DNA of 64,000 nucleotides from Rhizobium sp. SSA_523 (lineage in GTDB: Bacteria > Pseudomonadota > Alphaproteobacteria > Rhizobiales > Rhizobiaceae). Shown here one piece after another: positions 9,164 through 16,531 of this stretch. Location of the stretch: contig NZ_CP129380.1 in assembly GCF_030435705.1 (NCBI RefSeq), positions 1-64,000 of the forward strand. Reading direction: 5' to 3'. A program made the translations under genes and the position numbers. Within the stretch, counting starts at the first letter, position 1. The number at the start of each line of letters is the position of its first letter. The notes under the pieces were generated by a model. It made no database searches. It worked only from the letters and a program-made list of their open reading frames with translations, and was not told the origin of the DNA.

Positions 9164-9616
9164 ATGATTGCCAAACCGACTGACGCCTCTGAGAAAAGCC
9201 CCGATGTCACTGAATTGCTCTGCTTTTCACTCTACTCGGCGAGCCATGCTTTCACCCAGCTCTACAGGCCACTGCTGGACAAGCTCGGGCTGACCTATCC
9301 GCAATATCTGGTCATGATGACGCTCTGGCATCGGGACGGCCAGACCGTAAAGGAGCTAGGGAAGACACTTTACCTGGACTCTAGCACGCTCACGCCGCTG
9401 CTTAAGCGCCTGGATGCGGCGGGTCTAATCACCAGGACCCGCAATCCAAGGGATGAGCGCGAGGTTCTGATTCATCTGACGCAAAAAGCAATCGACCTCA
9501 GAACAAATGCTGCAGACGTAGGGCGCTGTATTGAGGAAGCCGTGGGAATGGAGGCCGAGACGGTGCGAGCAATAAAAAGTTCAGTCGAGACCATACGTGA
9601 TAGGATCAAGCTGTAG
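9164..9616 (+). CDS. ohrR: MarR-family organic hydroperoxide regulator (OhrR-like)
   Basis: A 150-residue MarR-family repressor. The segment LLCFSLYSASHAF near residue 20 carries the reactive cysteine and surrounding residues typical of OhrR, which loses DNA binding when organic hydroperoxides oxidise that cysteine. The winged helix follows, with LTYPQYLVMMTLW, the recognition region SSTLTPLLKRLDAAGLI, and the wing residues RNPRDEREVLI. The ATG at 9164 follows AAGGAG by 7 bases. The usual partner gene ohr is absent; the divergent partner is a chloroperoxidase-like hydrolase, which could itself handle peroxides or peracids. The OhrR assignment is strong on motif and weaker on target. Confidence 0.85.
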   Translation: MIAKPTDASEKSPDVTELLCFSLYSASHAFTQLYRPLLDKLGLTYPQYLVMMTLWHRDGQTVKELGKTLYLDSSTLTPLLKRLDAAGLITRTRNPRDEREVLIHLTQKAIDLRTNAADVGRCIEEAVGMEAETVRAIKSSVETIRDRIKL

Positions 9617-9742
9617 TGTAGAGCCGCGTGGACTGCGAAGGGCGCTGTGGCCAAACACGGCCTTGTCCTCAAAAGGTGGCTCCACGTTTATCGACCGCCG
9701 ATCAGGTAGTGTCCGCTATTGTCGCGAAGCCGCCATCTTGCC

Positions 9743-10297
9743 CTACGATGATGCGGCATCTCTAAGGGCGCGATACACGCTCGCCCGGCCTATGTTCAGC
9801 GCCTTAGCAATGTCTGTTGGTCCCATCCCGTCGGATTTCAGTCGGCGGATCTCAGCAACATCAACATGGGGCTTCCTGCCTTTGTAGACCCCTCTGCTTT
9901 TTGCTGCGGCGATGCCTTCCATCTGTCGTTCTCTACGAAGGTTCGTCTCGAACTCAGCAAACACGCCGAGCATATCAAGGAAAGCTTTGCCGGCCGCTGA
10001 GCTGGTGTCGATCGGCTGTTCCGTCGCCTTCAGCGTCACCCCTTTTTGCTTGAGCAGCCGTACGATGTCCTGCAGATCCCCAACTGATCGGGCCAGCCGA
10101 TCGACCCGCGTCACGACCAGGCTGTCGCCGTCGCGCATGAATTCCAGAAGCGTGTTAAGCTCCTTCCGATCCTGCTTGGTCGCTCCGGATTTCTTTTCCG
10201 CCTGGATGACCGTGCACCCGGCCGCCTTCAGAGCCGCCTCTTGAATCGCCAAATCCTGATCGATGGTGCTGACCCGCGCATACCCGTAAATTGCCAT
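9743..10297 (-). CDS. Serine recombinase (Tn3-type resolvase/invertase)
   Basis: A 184-residue small serine recombinase. The N-terminal catalytic domain begins MAIYGYARVSTIDQD with the nucleophilic Ser of YARVST, followed by the conserved VTRVDRLARS segment. The helix E region FAEFETNLRRER precedes a C-terminal Hin-type helix-turn-helix (PTDIAKALNIGRASVYRAL). The start is set at 10297 because the family begins there; an upstream ATG at 10342 adds an atypical leader. A series of YGTCTCA repeats upstream may be its recombination site. No Tn3-type transposase accompanies it, so it may be a stranded resolvase. Confidence 0.9.
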   Translation of the reverse strand: MAIYGYARVSTIDQDLAIQEAALKAAGCTVIQAEKKSGATKQDRKELNTLLEFMRDGDSLVVTRVDRLARSVGDLQDIVRLLKQKGVTLKATEQPIDTSSAAGKAFLDMLGVFAEFETNLRRERQMEGIAAAKSRGVYKGRKPHVDVAEIRRLKSDGMGPTDIAKALNIGRASVYRALRDAASS

Positions 10298-10301
10298 GAA
10301 A

Positions 10302-10398
10302 CGTCTCATTAGGTTCTGGACCTTCAATGGGTAGCGTCTCATAATCGTAAAATCAACCCAAATGATACACTGATTTGCGTCTCACGGAGATTGTCTCA
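10302..10398. repeat. Four YGTCTCA repeats: candidate res site
   Basis: The heptamer CGTCTCA occurs at 10302, 10335 and 10378, and TGTCTCA at 10392, all in the same orientation within 97 bases. They lie directly upstream of the serine recombinase gene. Small serine recombinases commonly act at multi-subsite res regions next to their own gene, so this array is a candidate res site and autoregulatory operator. Confidence 0.45.
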
Positions 10399-10607
10399 AT
10401 AGGTATACCCAACTGATCAGGATGACTTAGGGGTCGAGAAGTCAGGTGTCGCTGGTTCCGCAACAGAGTCGATGGAGACAACGAGTTCTTAAGCGGAATG
10501 TAGCTGGATAGACTACGATGTCAGCGGAGAATGTGTTGCGAACCGTTCCGAGCTGGTGTCATCATCAAAGCGTGGCGAAGCATGGCACTTGGGGAGAAGG
10601 CTGGCGG

Positions 10608-10838
10608 ATGGGTGGGACTTTCTTCGATGATGAACAGGAGATCAACCCGCAGGGGCTGGCCATGTTGCGGAAGGTGCTCGCCAACCTGTTTCGGGGTGAG
10701 GCCGGCGATCTGGATGAAGATGAAAAGCTCAGCCTCGCGAAGGAGCTGGTAGCCCTCTTCAAATCCGGTTTTCGCAGCGAAGAAGAGTTGAACGCGTTGG
10801 TTAAACGCAGCCCCTTGCTGACGGATGACGATGGGTAG
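10608..10838 (+). CDS. Small acidic hypothetical protein
   Basis: A 76-residue, mostly helical, acidic protein (MGGTFFDDEQEINPQG at the start, then LDEDEKLSLAKELVALFKSG and a DDDG tail). I do not recognise a family. The ATG at 10608 has GGAGAAGG about 10 bases upstream; an upstream ATG at 10518 would give 106 residues with an unconvincing leader. It sits between a resolvase and a truncated IS3 element. No function is proposed. Confidence 0.45.
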   Translation: MGGTFFDDEQEINPQGLAMLRKVLANLFRGEAGDLDEDEKLSLAKELVALFKSGFRSEEELNALVKRSPLLTDDDG

Positions 10839-10943
10839 TTAACAATTGCTCAACGGAACGTGGAGCTGCTTCTTCTGTTTGCCGGGTCCGGAGGTAAAGC
10901 TCACGGCTTTTCCGGGTACAGTTGAGGACGTGCTTCCAGCAGG

Positions 10944-11450
10944 TCACCCGCGCAGGATGAACAGGTCGGAAAGCACGTCGATGACATCGACGGCCTTCAG
11001 CTTTCTCTCGACCCTGATGGCAATGCATTCGCGCGTGAACTCGTCGATCACATTGAGCATGCGGATTTTCCTGCCATTGTGTGTGCGATCCTCGACGAAG
11101 TCGTAGGACCAGACATGGTTTGGATATTCCGGCCGAAGCCGGACACACGAGCTGTCGTTCAACCACAGCCGACCGCGTTTGGGTTGCCTGTGCGGCACCT
11201 TCAGCCCCTCCCGCCGCCAGATGCGTTCGACCCGCTTGACGTTCACGATCCAGCCAGCCTGGTGCAGCATCGCAGTGATGCGACGATAGCCATAGCGGCC
11301 ATACTGGAGAGCGAGCGCCGTGATGTCGGCGGTCAACGCTGCTTCGTCATCCGGGGTCTTGGCGATCTTGCGCTGCGTCGAACGATGCTGACCGAGAACC
11401 CGGCAGGCCCGTCTCTCGGACACGCCCAGTTCCTCGATGACATGATCCAC
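10944..11450 (-). pseudogene. IS3-family transposase OrfB, truncated
   Basis: The N-terminal half of the IS3 OrfB transposase: the HTH_21 region (SERRACRVLGQHRSTQRK, YGYRRITAMLHQ) and the start of the DDE integrase core (NHVWSYDFVEDRTHNGRKIRMLNVIDE). The first catalytic Asp, in SYDF, is present. The protein then ends after DLFILRG, before the second Asp (normally in SDNGPEF) and the Glu, so catalysis is lost. In the intact element it would be made by programmed frameshifting from orfA; coding similarity extends upstream of the listed GTG to about 11474. Confidence 0.85.
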
Positions 11451-11473
11451 GCAGGCGCGGCGGCGGGCGGGGC

Positions 11474-11752
11474 TTAGAAGTTTCCCTTGGCGGCCTCGGC
11501 AAGGATCATCTTGCCCAGCGTGAGATCGGAAACGGCACGCCGGAGCCGGGCATTCTCGGCCTCCAGCTCTCTCAACCGCTTCACCTGGTCTCCCTTCAAG
11601 CCGCCGTATTCAGACCGCCACCGGTAGTATGTAACTTCCGTCACGCCTATCGACCGGATCGCCTCCGCCATCGATTTTCCCTGCGCATTCAACACGTCAA
11701 CCTGACGGAGCTTCGTGACGATCTCTTCTGCCTTGTGTCTTTTCCCTGCCAT
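11474..11752 (-). CDS. IS3-family transposase OrfA
   Basis: A 92-residue helix-turn-helix protein of the IS3 OrfA type (MAGKRHKAEEIVTKLRQVDVL, then SIGVTEVTYYRWRSEYGG, then a leucine-zipper-like stretch RLRELEAENARLRRAVSDLTL). It binds the terminal repeats and feeds into the OrfAB transposase by frameshift near its stop. The ATG at 11752 is the family start; codons upstream to 11782 add a short leader. Because OrfB is truncated, OrfA is probably only a relic. Confidence 0.88.
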   Translation of the reverse strand: MAGKRHKAEEIVTKLRQVDVLNAQGKSMAEAIRSIGVTEVTYYRWRSEYGGLKGDQVKRLRELEAENARLRRAVSDLTLGKMILAEAAKGNF

Positions 11753-11817
11753 TTCAATGTCCTTCCTCGGCTCAATAGCCATACTTCAAGAAGGATCACT
11801 TTTCAGGGGGCAGACCA

Positions 11818-12156
11818 GCGGGCGAAGGCGCGTCAATCGACACCTCGACGGCGAACGGCCGGCTGGTGTTTGGCATATTCGCCGCTCTCGCCGAGTTCGA
11901 GCGAGCGTTGATCGTCGAGCGGACCAGAGCAGGCCTCGCCGCCGCCCGTGCAAGAGGTCGCAATGGCGGAGCGCCGTTCAAGATGACGCCTGCGAAACTG
12001 CGCCTTGCTCAAGCCGCGATGGGGAAGCCGGAAACCAAAGTGGCCGATCTCTGTGCCGAACTCGGCATCACAAGGCAGACATTATACCGCTACGTCACAC
12101 CTGACGGGCAGATCAGACGGGATGGAGAAAAATTACTCTCCCGTCAAACCCGCTGA
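11818..12156 (+). pseudogene. Serine recombinase, C-terminal remnant next to the IS3 end
   Basis: The frame reads GEGASIDTSTANGRLVFGIF and continues ALAEFERALIVERTRAGLAAARARG, which is the end of the catalytic domain and helix E of a Tn3-type resolvase. A linker and a helix-turn-helix (VADLCAELGITRQTLYRYV) follow. The first 80 or so residues, including the catalytic serine, are missing: the frame begins exactly at the terminal repeat of the IS3 element. It differs in sequence from the resolvase at 9743-10297, so it is a separate gene destroyed by the IS or the later deletion. Confidence 0.8.
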
Positions 12157-12591
12157 CGGTTTGTAGTTCAGGCTCATGGCGCTTGTGATTATATTGGCGT
12201 CCCTTTCTTCGATCTCAAACAACCCGAATCTGAACTTATAACCCCAGCTTCCACCGCCTTGGGTAAAGGACAACCGATCGAGCAACGGCCTGATCGGCAC
12301 TTCGCGAGATTCAATCCAATCGACGTTTCGCCGCCACGGATTGAACGTAGCAGTCATTTCGACCTGATAAAGCTGTCCTTCATGCACAGTACCTACTGCA
12401 GTAAATGCCTGCAGGCGATCCTTGCCTGCGAAACTGGCTGTGGGCGAATAATAGATCACACGGTCTCCCGGTAAAAGGCGGCGCAGAGGCGCGACCTTTC
12501 CGTGGCAGACTTGCATGAACCCGAGGGAGCGACCGAGCGCAACATGCTCGGCCGACGCAACGGCGATCCAGTGACGGGTGCTAGCAGTCAT
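12133..12591 (-). CDS. EVE domain protein (UPF0310)
   Basis: A 152-residue EVE-domain protein. It starts [17 protein letters not shown] and has the conserved segments [19 protein letters not shown] and [12 protein letters not shown], then [16 protein letters not shown], all typical of UPF0310. EVE folds resemble PUA and YTH domains and are thought to bind modified bases in RNA or DNA. Its start overlaps the stop of the upstream VOC gene by one base (TAATG), indicating translational coupling. The two are probably one unit under the WYL regulator upstream. Its last 24 bases overlap the tail of a resolvase remnant on the other strand. Confidence 0.87.
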   Translation of the reverse strand: MTASTRHWIAVASAEHVALGRSLGFMQVCHGKVAPLRRLLPGDRVIYYSPTASFAGKDRLQAFTAVGTVHEGQLYQVEMTATFNPWRRNVDWIESREVPIRPLLDRLSFTQGGGSWGYKFRFGLFEIEERDANIITSAMSLNYKPSAGLTGE

Positions 12592-12962
12592 TATTCTTCC
12601 ACCACCGCATAAACGCGCAGACGGTGACCATCGGGATCCAGTGCAACGAAGCTGCGCCCGAAGTCGAGGTCCGTTGGCTGCAGGGCAATTGTTGCACCCT
12701 TGGATTGCCAGTCGGCATGGATGCGGTCGACTTCGGTCACATCATCGATCTTGAACCCAAGTTCGCTGCCGCCGGCAGCTGCAGTCGGTGCCGGCACAAC
12801 CCCAGCTTTCCCCCACAACCCCATCGCCAGACCTGAAGGTAAATTGAAAAGCGCGAAAGTCAGGCTCGCTTCAACTGGCGCGCGGCCCAGCAGATTAGAA
12901 TAAAACTGAACGCTATTGGGGACATCAGCGACATAGAGGAGAAGGCTATTGGAATTGGTCAT
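12591..12962 (-). CDS. VOC-family (glyoxalase/bleomycin resistance-like) protein
   Basis: A 123-residue protein of the vicinal oxygen chelate superfamily, with two beta-alpha-beta-beta-beta units: [24 protein letters not shown] at the start and [19 protein letters not shown], then [19 protein letters not shown] at the end. The final Glu region is a usual metal ligand position. Such proteins include glyoxalases, dioxygenases and antibiotic-binding proteins; the substrate cannot be called. It is coupled to the EVE gene and lies 77 bases below a YafY-type regulator, with a matching operator in that gap. Confidence 0.85.
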   Translation of the reverse strand: MTNSNSLLLYVADVPNSVQFYSNLLGRAPVEASLTFALFNLPSGLAMGLWGKAGVVPAPTAAAGGSELGFKIDDVTEVDRIHADWQSKGATIALQPTDLDFGRSFVALDPDGHRLRVYAVVEE

Positions 12963-13009
12963 CTTTAAGCTCCGATCCGGAATTGGACTAAAGCGGTTTT
13001 AGCGAACCA

Positions 13010-13031
13010 TACTGTCAGTTTATGGCAGTAT
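13010..13031. promoter_or_regulatory. Inverted repeat upstream of the VOC-EVE unit
   Basis: ATACTGTCA (13010-13018) and TGGCAGTAT (13023-13031) form 9-base arms with one mismatch and a 4-base spacer, between the WYL regulator and the VOC gene. The CTGtCA/TGrCAG half-sites recur upstream of the regulator itself at 13759-13779, which points to a shared operator. Confidence 0.6.
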
Positions 13032-13039
13032 CAACGTGA

Positions 13040-13735
13040 TCAATCGAATCTTTTCGTAATGCCCTCGGCTTCGCGCCATTTTCTGAAAAGGGCCTGTCGA
13101 CGCTCAGGATAGCGCGTCTCGCTCATTTGAGCCGAAACAATCCGATCTGTGCGAAAATGCCGGAAACCCTGGCGCATTTCGCACCAGCCCAGCAGCATTC
13201 GTACGGAGTCAAAGAAGGAAAGAGCAAATGGCCAGATAATCCGTTCGGATGCTGTGCCGGTCGCATCGCGATAGATGAGCGTCAGCTTTCGTTCAGCCCG
13301 AATGGCCTTGCGCAACAAGCCCACATCGACGGTATCGGTAGGAATTGCTGTGCTGGGGCCTATTACCAAAGTAGATGCCTCAAGGTCATCTCGGAGTTCG
13401 GATGGTAAAACCGACGCTATGCGGGTCAACGCGCTACGGGCTGCATTGCCCAGGCCGCTATCCGTCCGTTCAGCGACCCACCGTGATCCAAGCACAATCG
13501 CTTCGATTTCCTCTGGGGTAAACATCAACGGGGGAAGCATGAAACCGGGCTTCAGGACATATCCAATTCCTGGCTCCCCATCCACCATTGCCCCCATCGA
13601 TTGAAGGCTGGCAATGTCGCGATAAAGTGTGCGGATGCTGACACCGATTTGCTCAGCCAAGACCATCCCGCTGACGGGGCGACGGTGCTGGCGCAAGACC
13701 TGCAGAAGATCGAAAAGGCGTTCAGAACGTGACAT
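13040..13735 (-). CDS. YafY-type regulator with HTH_11 and WYL domains
   Basis: A 231-residue DeoR-like regulator. Residues 1-60 form a winged helix (RSERLFDLLQVLRQHRRPVSG, then ISIRTLYRDIASLQSMGA-like recognition sequence). The remainder is a WYL domain (RKLTLIYRDATG, then IIWPFALSFFDSVRMLLGWCEMR), which in this family senses a ligand, often a nucleic acid or nucleotide, through an SH3-like fold. It is followed by the VOC and EVE genes. Matching inverted repeats precede both its own gene and the VOC gene, so it probably controls itself and both genes. Confidence 0.87.
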   Translation of the reverse strand: MSRSERLFDLLQVLRQHRRPVSGMVLAEQIGVSIRTLYRDIASLQSMGAMVDGEPGIGYVLKPGFMLPPLMFTPEEIEAIVLGSRWVAERTDSGLGNAARSALTRIASVLPSELRDDLEASTLVIGPSTAIPTDTVDVGLLRKAIRAERKLTLIYRDATGTASERIIWPFALSFFDSVRMLLGWCEMRQGFRHFRTDRIVSAQMSETRYPERRQALFRKWREAEGITKRFD

Positions 13736-13758
13736 GTCCCGATTATATCAGTTAGCCT

Positions 13759-13779
13759 TGCTGTCAGATAGTGACAGCA
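13759..13779. promoter_or_regulatory. Perfect inverted repeat upstream of the WYL regulator
   Basis: TGCTGTCA (13759-13766) and TGACAGCA (13772-13779) are perfect 8-base arms with a 5-base spacer, 24 bases before the regulator's start codon. The core half-sites match those at 13010-13031 (there with a 4-base spacer), supporting an autoregulatory operator. Confidence 0.6.
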
Positions 13780-14026
13780 GCGACGCTGTATGTAGCGTGC
13801 GCTGCGGCAATCAAGGAGATATCCGTCTATCCTATCGTCGCGCGACAGTAGCGTTTCTTTCAGTTGCTGAAAGTCCTCATTTTCTTGTATCTGGCCTACC
13901 GTATATCTGTGCCCCTTTAATGTTCAGGGGCCCTGAGTGCGCTGCCGATTGAGCGAGACCGGAAATCCAGACGGCACTGCCATGACATGAATGGCAATAT
14001 TGTTTGTCTTGCTGACAAATAAAGCA

Positions 14027-14062
14027 AGCGCGGCGACTGATGTATCACCGAATCGCCGCGCT
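14027..14062 (-). terminator. Terminator of the cold-shock gene
   Basis: AGCGCGGCGA (14027-14036) and TCGCCGCGCT (14053-14062) form a perfect 10-base GC-rich stem. On the minus strand it is followed by a T-rich run (TTGCTTTATTTG). It lies 20 bases after the csp stop codon and is a good intrinsic terminator. Confidence 0.75.
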
Positions 14063-14081
14063 GGATGTTGTAAGCGACGGC

Positions 14082-14285
14082 TCAGATCACTGAAACGTTC
14101 TCGGCCTTGGATTTACCCGTCTTGCGGTCCTGACCTACTTCATAGCGAACCTTCTGACCGTCTTTAAGTGCCTCGCCGAAGCCGACCGCGGAGATGTGCA
14201 CAAAGACGTCCTGACCGCCATCATCCGGGGTGATGAAGCCGAAGCCCTTGTCCTGAGCAAAGAATTTTACTGTTCCGGTCGCCAT
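14082..14285 (-). CDS. cspA: Cold-shock domain protein
   Basis: A 67-residue OB-fold cold-shock protein. Both nucleic-acid-binding motifs are present: [15 protein letters not shown] (RNP1, KGFGFI) and DVFVHISAV (RNP2, VFVH). It binds single-stranded RNA and DNA and melts RNA structure. The ATG follows AGAGGTACAC. About 280 bases without a gene lie upstream, enough for the long structured leader common in csp genes, although no specific element can be named. It is monocistronic with its own terminator. Confidence 0.95.
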   Translation of the reverse strand: MATGTVKFFAQDKGFGFITPDDGGQDVFVHISAVGFGEALKDGQKVRYEVGQDRKTGKSKAENVSVI

Positions 14286-14568
14286 GTGTACCTCTGTTGG
14301 TGATTGAGACGCCGACCTTAATCGCCATGCGTCCGGGCAACAAGCTGCATCCTGTCAGGCCATTGGCGACAGGCTGCTGTATCCTCTGATCGGACGGACT
14401 GAGACTTTAGGCGAAGATCGCTGTCCATAAACTGCTGCTTTAGGTTTTTGGCAGATAGTGAGTATCAACTGTGTTGGCGGTTTGGGCTTATCACTGCGTC
14501 CCCTGGGGCGATCGAAAGCGTAGCGTCGTCTCTTCCGGTTGAGTGTTCGAGGCGTGGCGTGACGGTGA

Positions 14569-16476
14569 TTGAGAATGGATGATGTCTGGAAAGTTCTCGC
14601 TGGCAATCTCGCTGCAGTGGCATTGATCGTCTCGATCTGGACACATCTTTCCTATCGCTTCTACCAATTGCCTCCCAAGCTGCGCTGCGCCGGCCTCGGG
14701 GTCACGATGGGCCTCGCAGCGATAGGCTCAATGCTACTCTCGGTGCGCTTCGGAGTCGGGGTCATATTCGACCTTCGGCTTGCGATTATCGAATCCGCCG
14801 CGGTATTCGGTGGACCTGGAGCTGCACTGATCACAGCCATAATGGCAGCGGGTTTCCGCTTCTACCTTGGTGGGGCAGGGGTAGCGCCTGGGCTGACCGC
14901 GATCGCCATTGTTTTCGTTCTCGGAAGCTCGCTCTGGTTCTTCGGCGGCCGCAAGCCGCTGAGCCATGCGCCGTCGATCCTGAGTGCCGCTGTGCTTGCA
15001 GGCTGTCTTTCGATTGCGGTCCTTGCGTTGCTTCCTCAGGCGGACTTCCAGAGGGCGGTAGCACAAGTCGGTCTGCCAATCGTCGTCCTGAATTTTACGA
15101 TGACCGCTGCTATTGGCTTTTTTCTGGCGTATTTCCGTCGGTTCACGCTCGAGCGCGACATTCTGTATGCGGCGCTTACGCAGGCTCCTGATTACCATTA
15201 CGTCAAAGACCTCAACCACCGTTTCGTCGTCGCGAACCTTAATGTTGCTCGCCACAATGGGCGATCGCGGTCTTCCGAGATGGTCGGGCTGACGGACTAT
15301 GACCTCGCGCCGAGAACGAGAGCCGAGCAGTTGATCGCAGCAGAGGCAGGTATCCTGCAAACCGGCCAGCCGCTGGACCATTTCGAGGAGTTCCTCGTCG
15401 AAGAAGGTAAGCCGCCCCGATGGTACTCGACCTCGAAAGTCCCCTTGAGAAACCGACAAGGCGACATGGTCGGTCTGGCCGGCGTCACGGTCGACATCAC
15501 TGAGAAAAAGTTGCTCGAGCAGGAACTGCGATCCAGCAGAAACATCATGGCTCAAGCCATGGCCGAAATGTCCGATGGGCTCGCGATGTTCGGACCGGAT
15601 GGGAGAGTGGTGTTCTGCAACGATCACTACCGCGCACTGTTCCCGAGATCAGCTTACGCCCGCAAGGAAGGTGCACACATCACCGAAATCGTCAGAGCAA
15701 GCGTGCGCAATGGTGAGCGCCAGGATATGCCCATCGATCTCGACGAAGATAGCATCCAAGCTGCTGGCCAAACGCTCTTCATCAATAAGGACGAAGTCAT
15801 CCCACACGCAGATGGTCGCTGGTTGTCCTTGAGAACGCGGGTGACTGAGGACCAACACGTGCTGGCACTTGTGTCCGATATCACTGCGATGAAGGAGTCT
15901 GAGCTTTCGCTCAAGAACTTTGCGGAGCGGATGAAAGGCCTGGCCGAAACAGACGCGTTGACAAGCCTTGCAAATCGGCGGTCCTTCGATGAAGGCCTGT
16001 TACGTGAATTCGAGGCAGCCAGGCAGACCGACCGACCTTTGTCTGTGCTTCTGGTCGATGTCGACAGGTTCAAGGCGTATAACGACCGTTACGGTCATCT
16101 TGAAGGTGACAGCTGCCTCAAATCAGTCGCGGGGGCCATCGCGGCTGCAGTCCGGCGCTCTGGCGACATCGCAGCTCGGTTCGGTGGCGAGGAGTTTGCA
16201 ATCGTGTTACCCGATACCGACGGCGACACGGCGATCACGATTGCTGAGAAGATCAGATCGTCCATCCGGGACCTCGGTTTGGTGCACGAAGGCAGCGAGT
16301 ATGGCATCGTGACCGCCAGCCTTGGTGCTACCGTCTTTACGTCGGATTCGAGGGTGAGTAACCCCGCCGAACTCGTAGCACGGGCTGATCTTGCACTCTA
16401 TCAGGCGAAGGATGCCGGGCGAGACCGCGTCGGGTTTCAGAGGCTAGCTGAAGAGCGCGTGAAGAAGCCGGCTTAA
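14569..16476 (+). CDS. Membrane diguanylate cyclase with 5TMR-LYT-like, PAS and GGDEF domains
   Basis: A 635-residue inner-membrane signalling protein. Residues 1-195 form about six transmembrane helices of the 5TMR-LYT type (FDLRLAIIESAAVFGGPGAALITAI is characteristic). Two PAS domains follow (about 200-320 and 325-440), then a GGDEF domain. The active-site motif is GGEEF at about residues 540-544, and an inhibitory RxxD site (RSGD) lies exactly five residues before it. It should therefore make cyclic di-GMP and be feedback-inhibited by it. An ATG at 14575 is an alternative start. It is convergent with a histidine kinase gene; there is no EAL domain. Confidence 0.92.
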   Translation: MRMDDVWKVLAGNLAAVALIVSIWTHLSYRFYQLPPKLRCAGLGVTMGLAAIGSMLLSVRFGVGVIFDLRLAIIESAAVFGGPGAALITAIMAAGFRFYLGGAGVAPGLTAIAIVFVLGSSLWFFGGRKPLSHAPSILSAAVLAGCLSIAVLALLPQADFQRAVAQVGLPIVVLNFTMTAAIGFFLAYFRRFTLERDILYAALTQAPDYHYVKDLNHRFVVANLNVARHNGRSRSSEMVGLTDYDLAPRTRAEQLIAAEAGILQTGQPLDHFEEFLVEEGKPPRWYSTSKVPLRNRQGDMVGLAGVTVDITEKKLLEQELRSSRNIMAQAMAEMSDGLAMFGPDGRVVFCNDHYRALFPRSAYARKEGAHITEIVRASVRNGERQDMPIDLDEDSIQAAGQTLFINKDEVIPHADGRWLSLRTRVTEDQHVLALVSDITAMKESELSLKNFAERMKGLAETDALTSLANRRSFDEGLLREFEAARQTDRPLSVLLVDVDRFKAYNDRYGHLEGDSCLKSVAGAIAAAVRRSGDIAARFGGEEFAIVLPDTDGDTAITIAEKIRSSIRDLGLVHEGSEYGIVTASLGATVFTSDSRVSNPAELVARADLALYQAKDAGRDRVGFQRLAEERVKKPA

Positions 16477-16531
16477 AACCTTTTCGACCACGAATAGGGC
16501 CTGCCACACACCCATCTTCTGAAGTTCCTCT

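Larger units (their letters stand above)
10944..11816 (-). mobile_element. IS3-family insertion sequence, one end lost
   Basis: The element carries orfA and the first half of orfB of an IS3-family transposase. The intact left end, read on the minus strand, begins near 11816 with TGGTCTGCCCCCTGAAAAGT, a form typical of IS3-family terminal repeats. No matching right terminal repeat is visible beyond 10944, where orfB stops abruptly. The right portion was therefore lost by deletion, and the element should be immobile on its own. Confidence 0.8.

Noticed and set aside
14734..15627. A 297-residue minus-strand frame opposite the GGDEF protein gene
   Set aside because: It is a shadow of a well-supported membrane signalling gene and shows no family motif.
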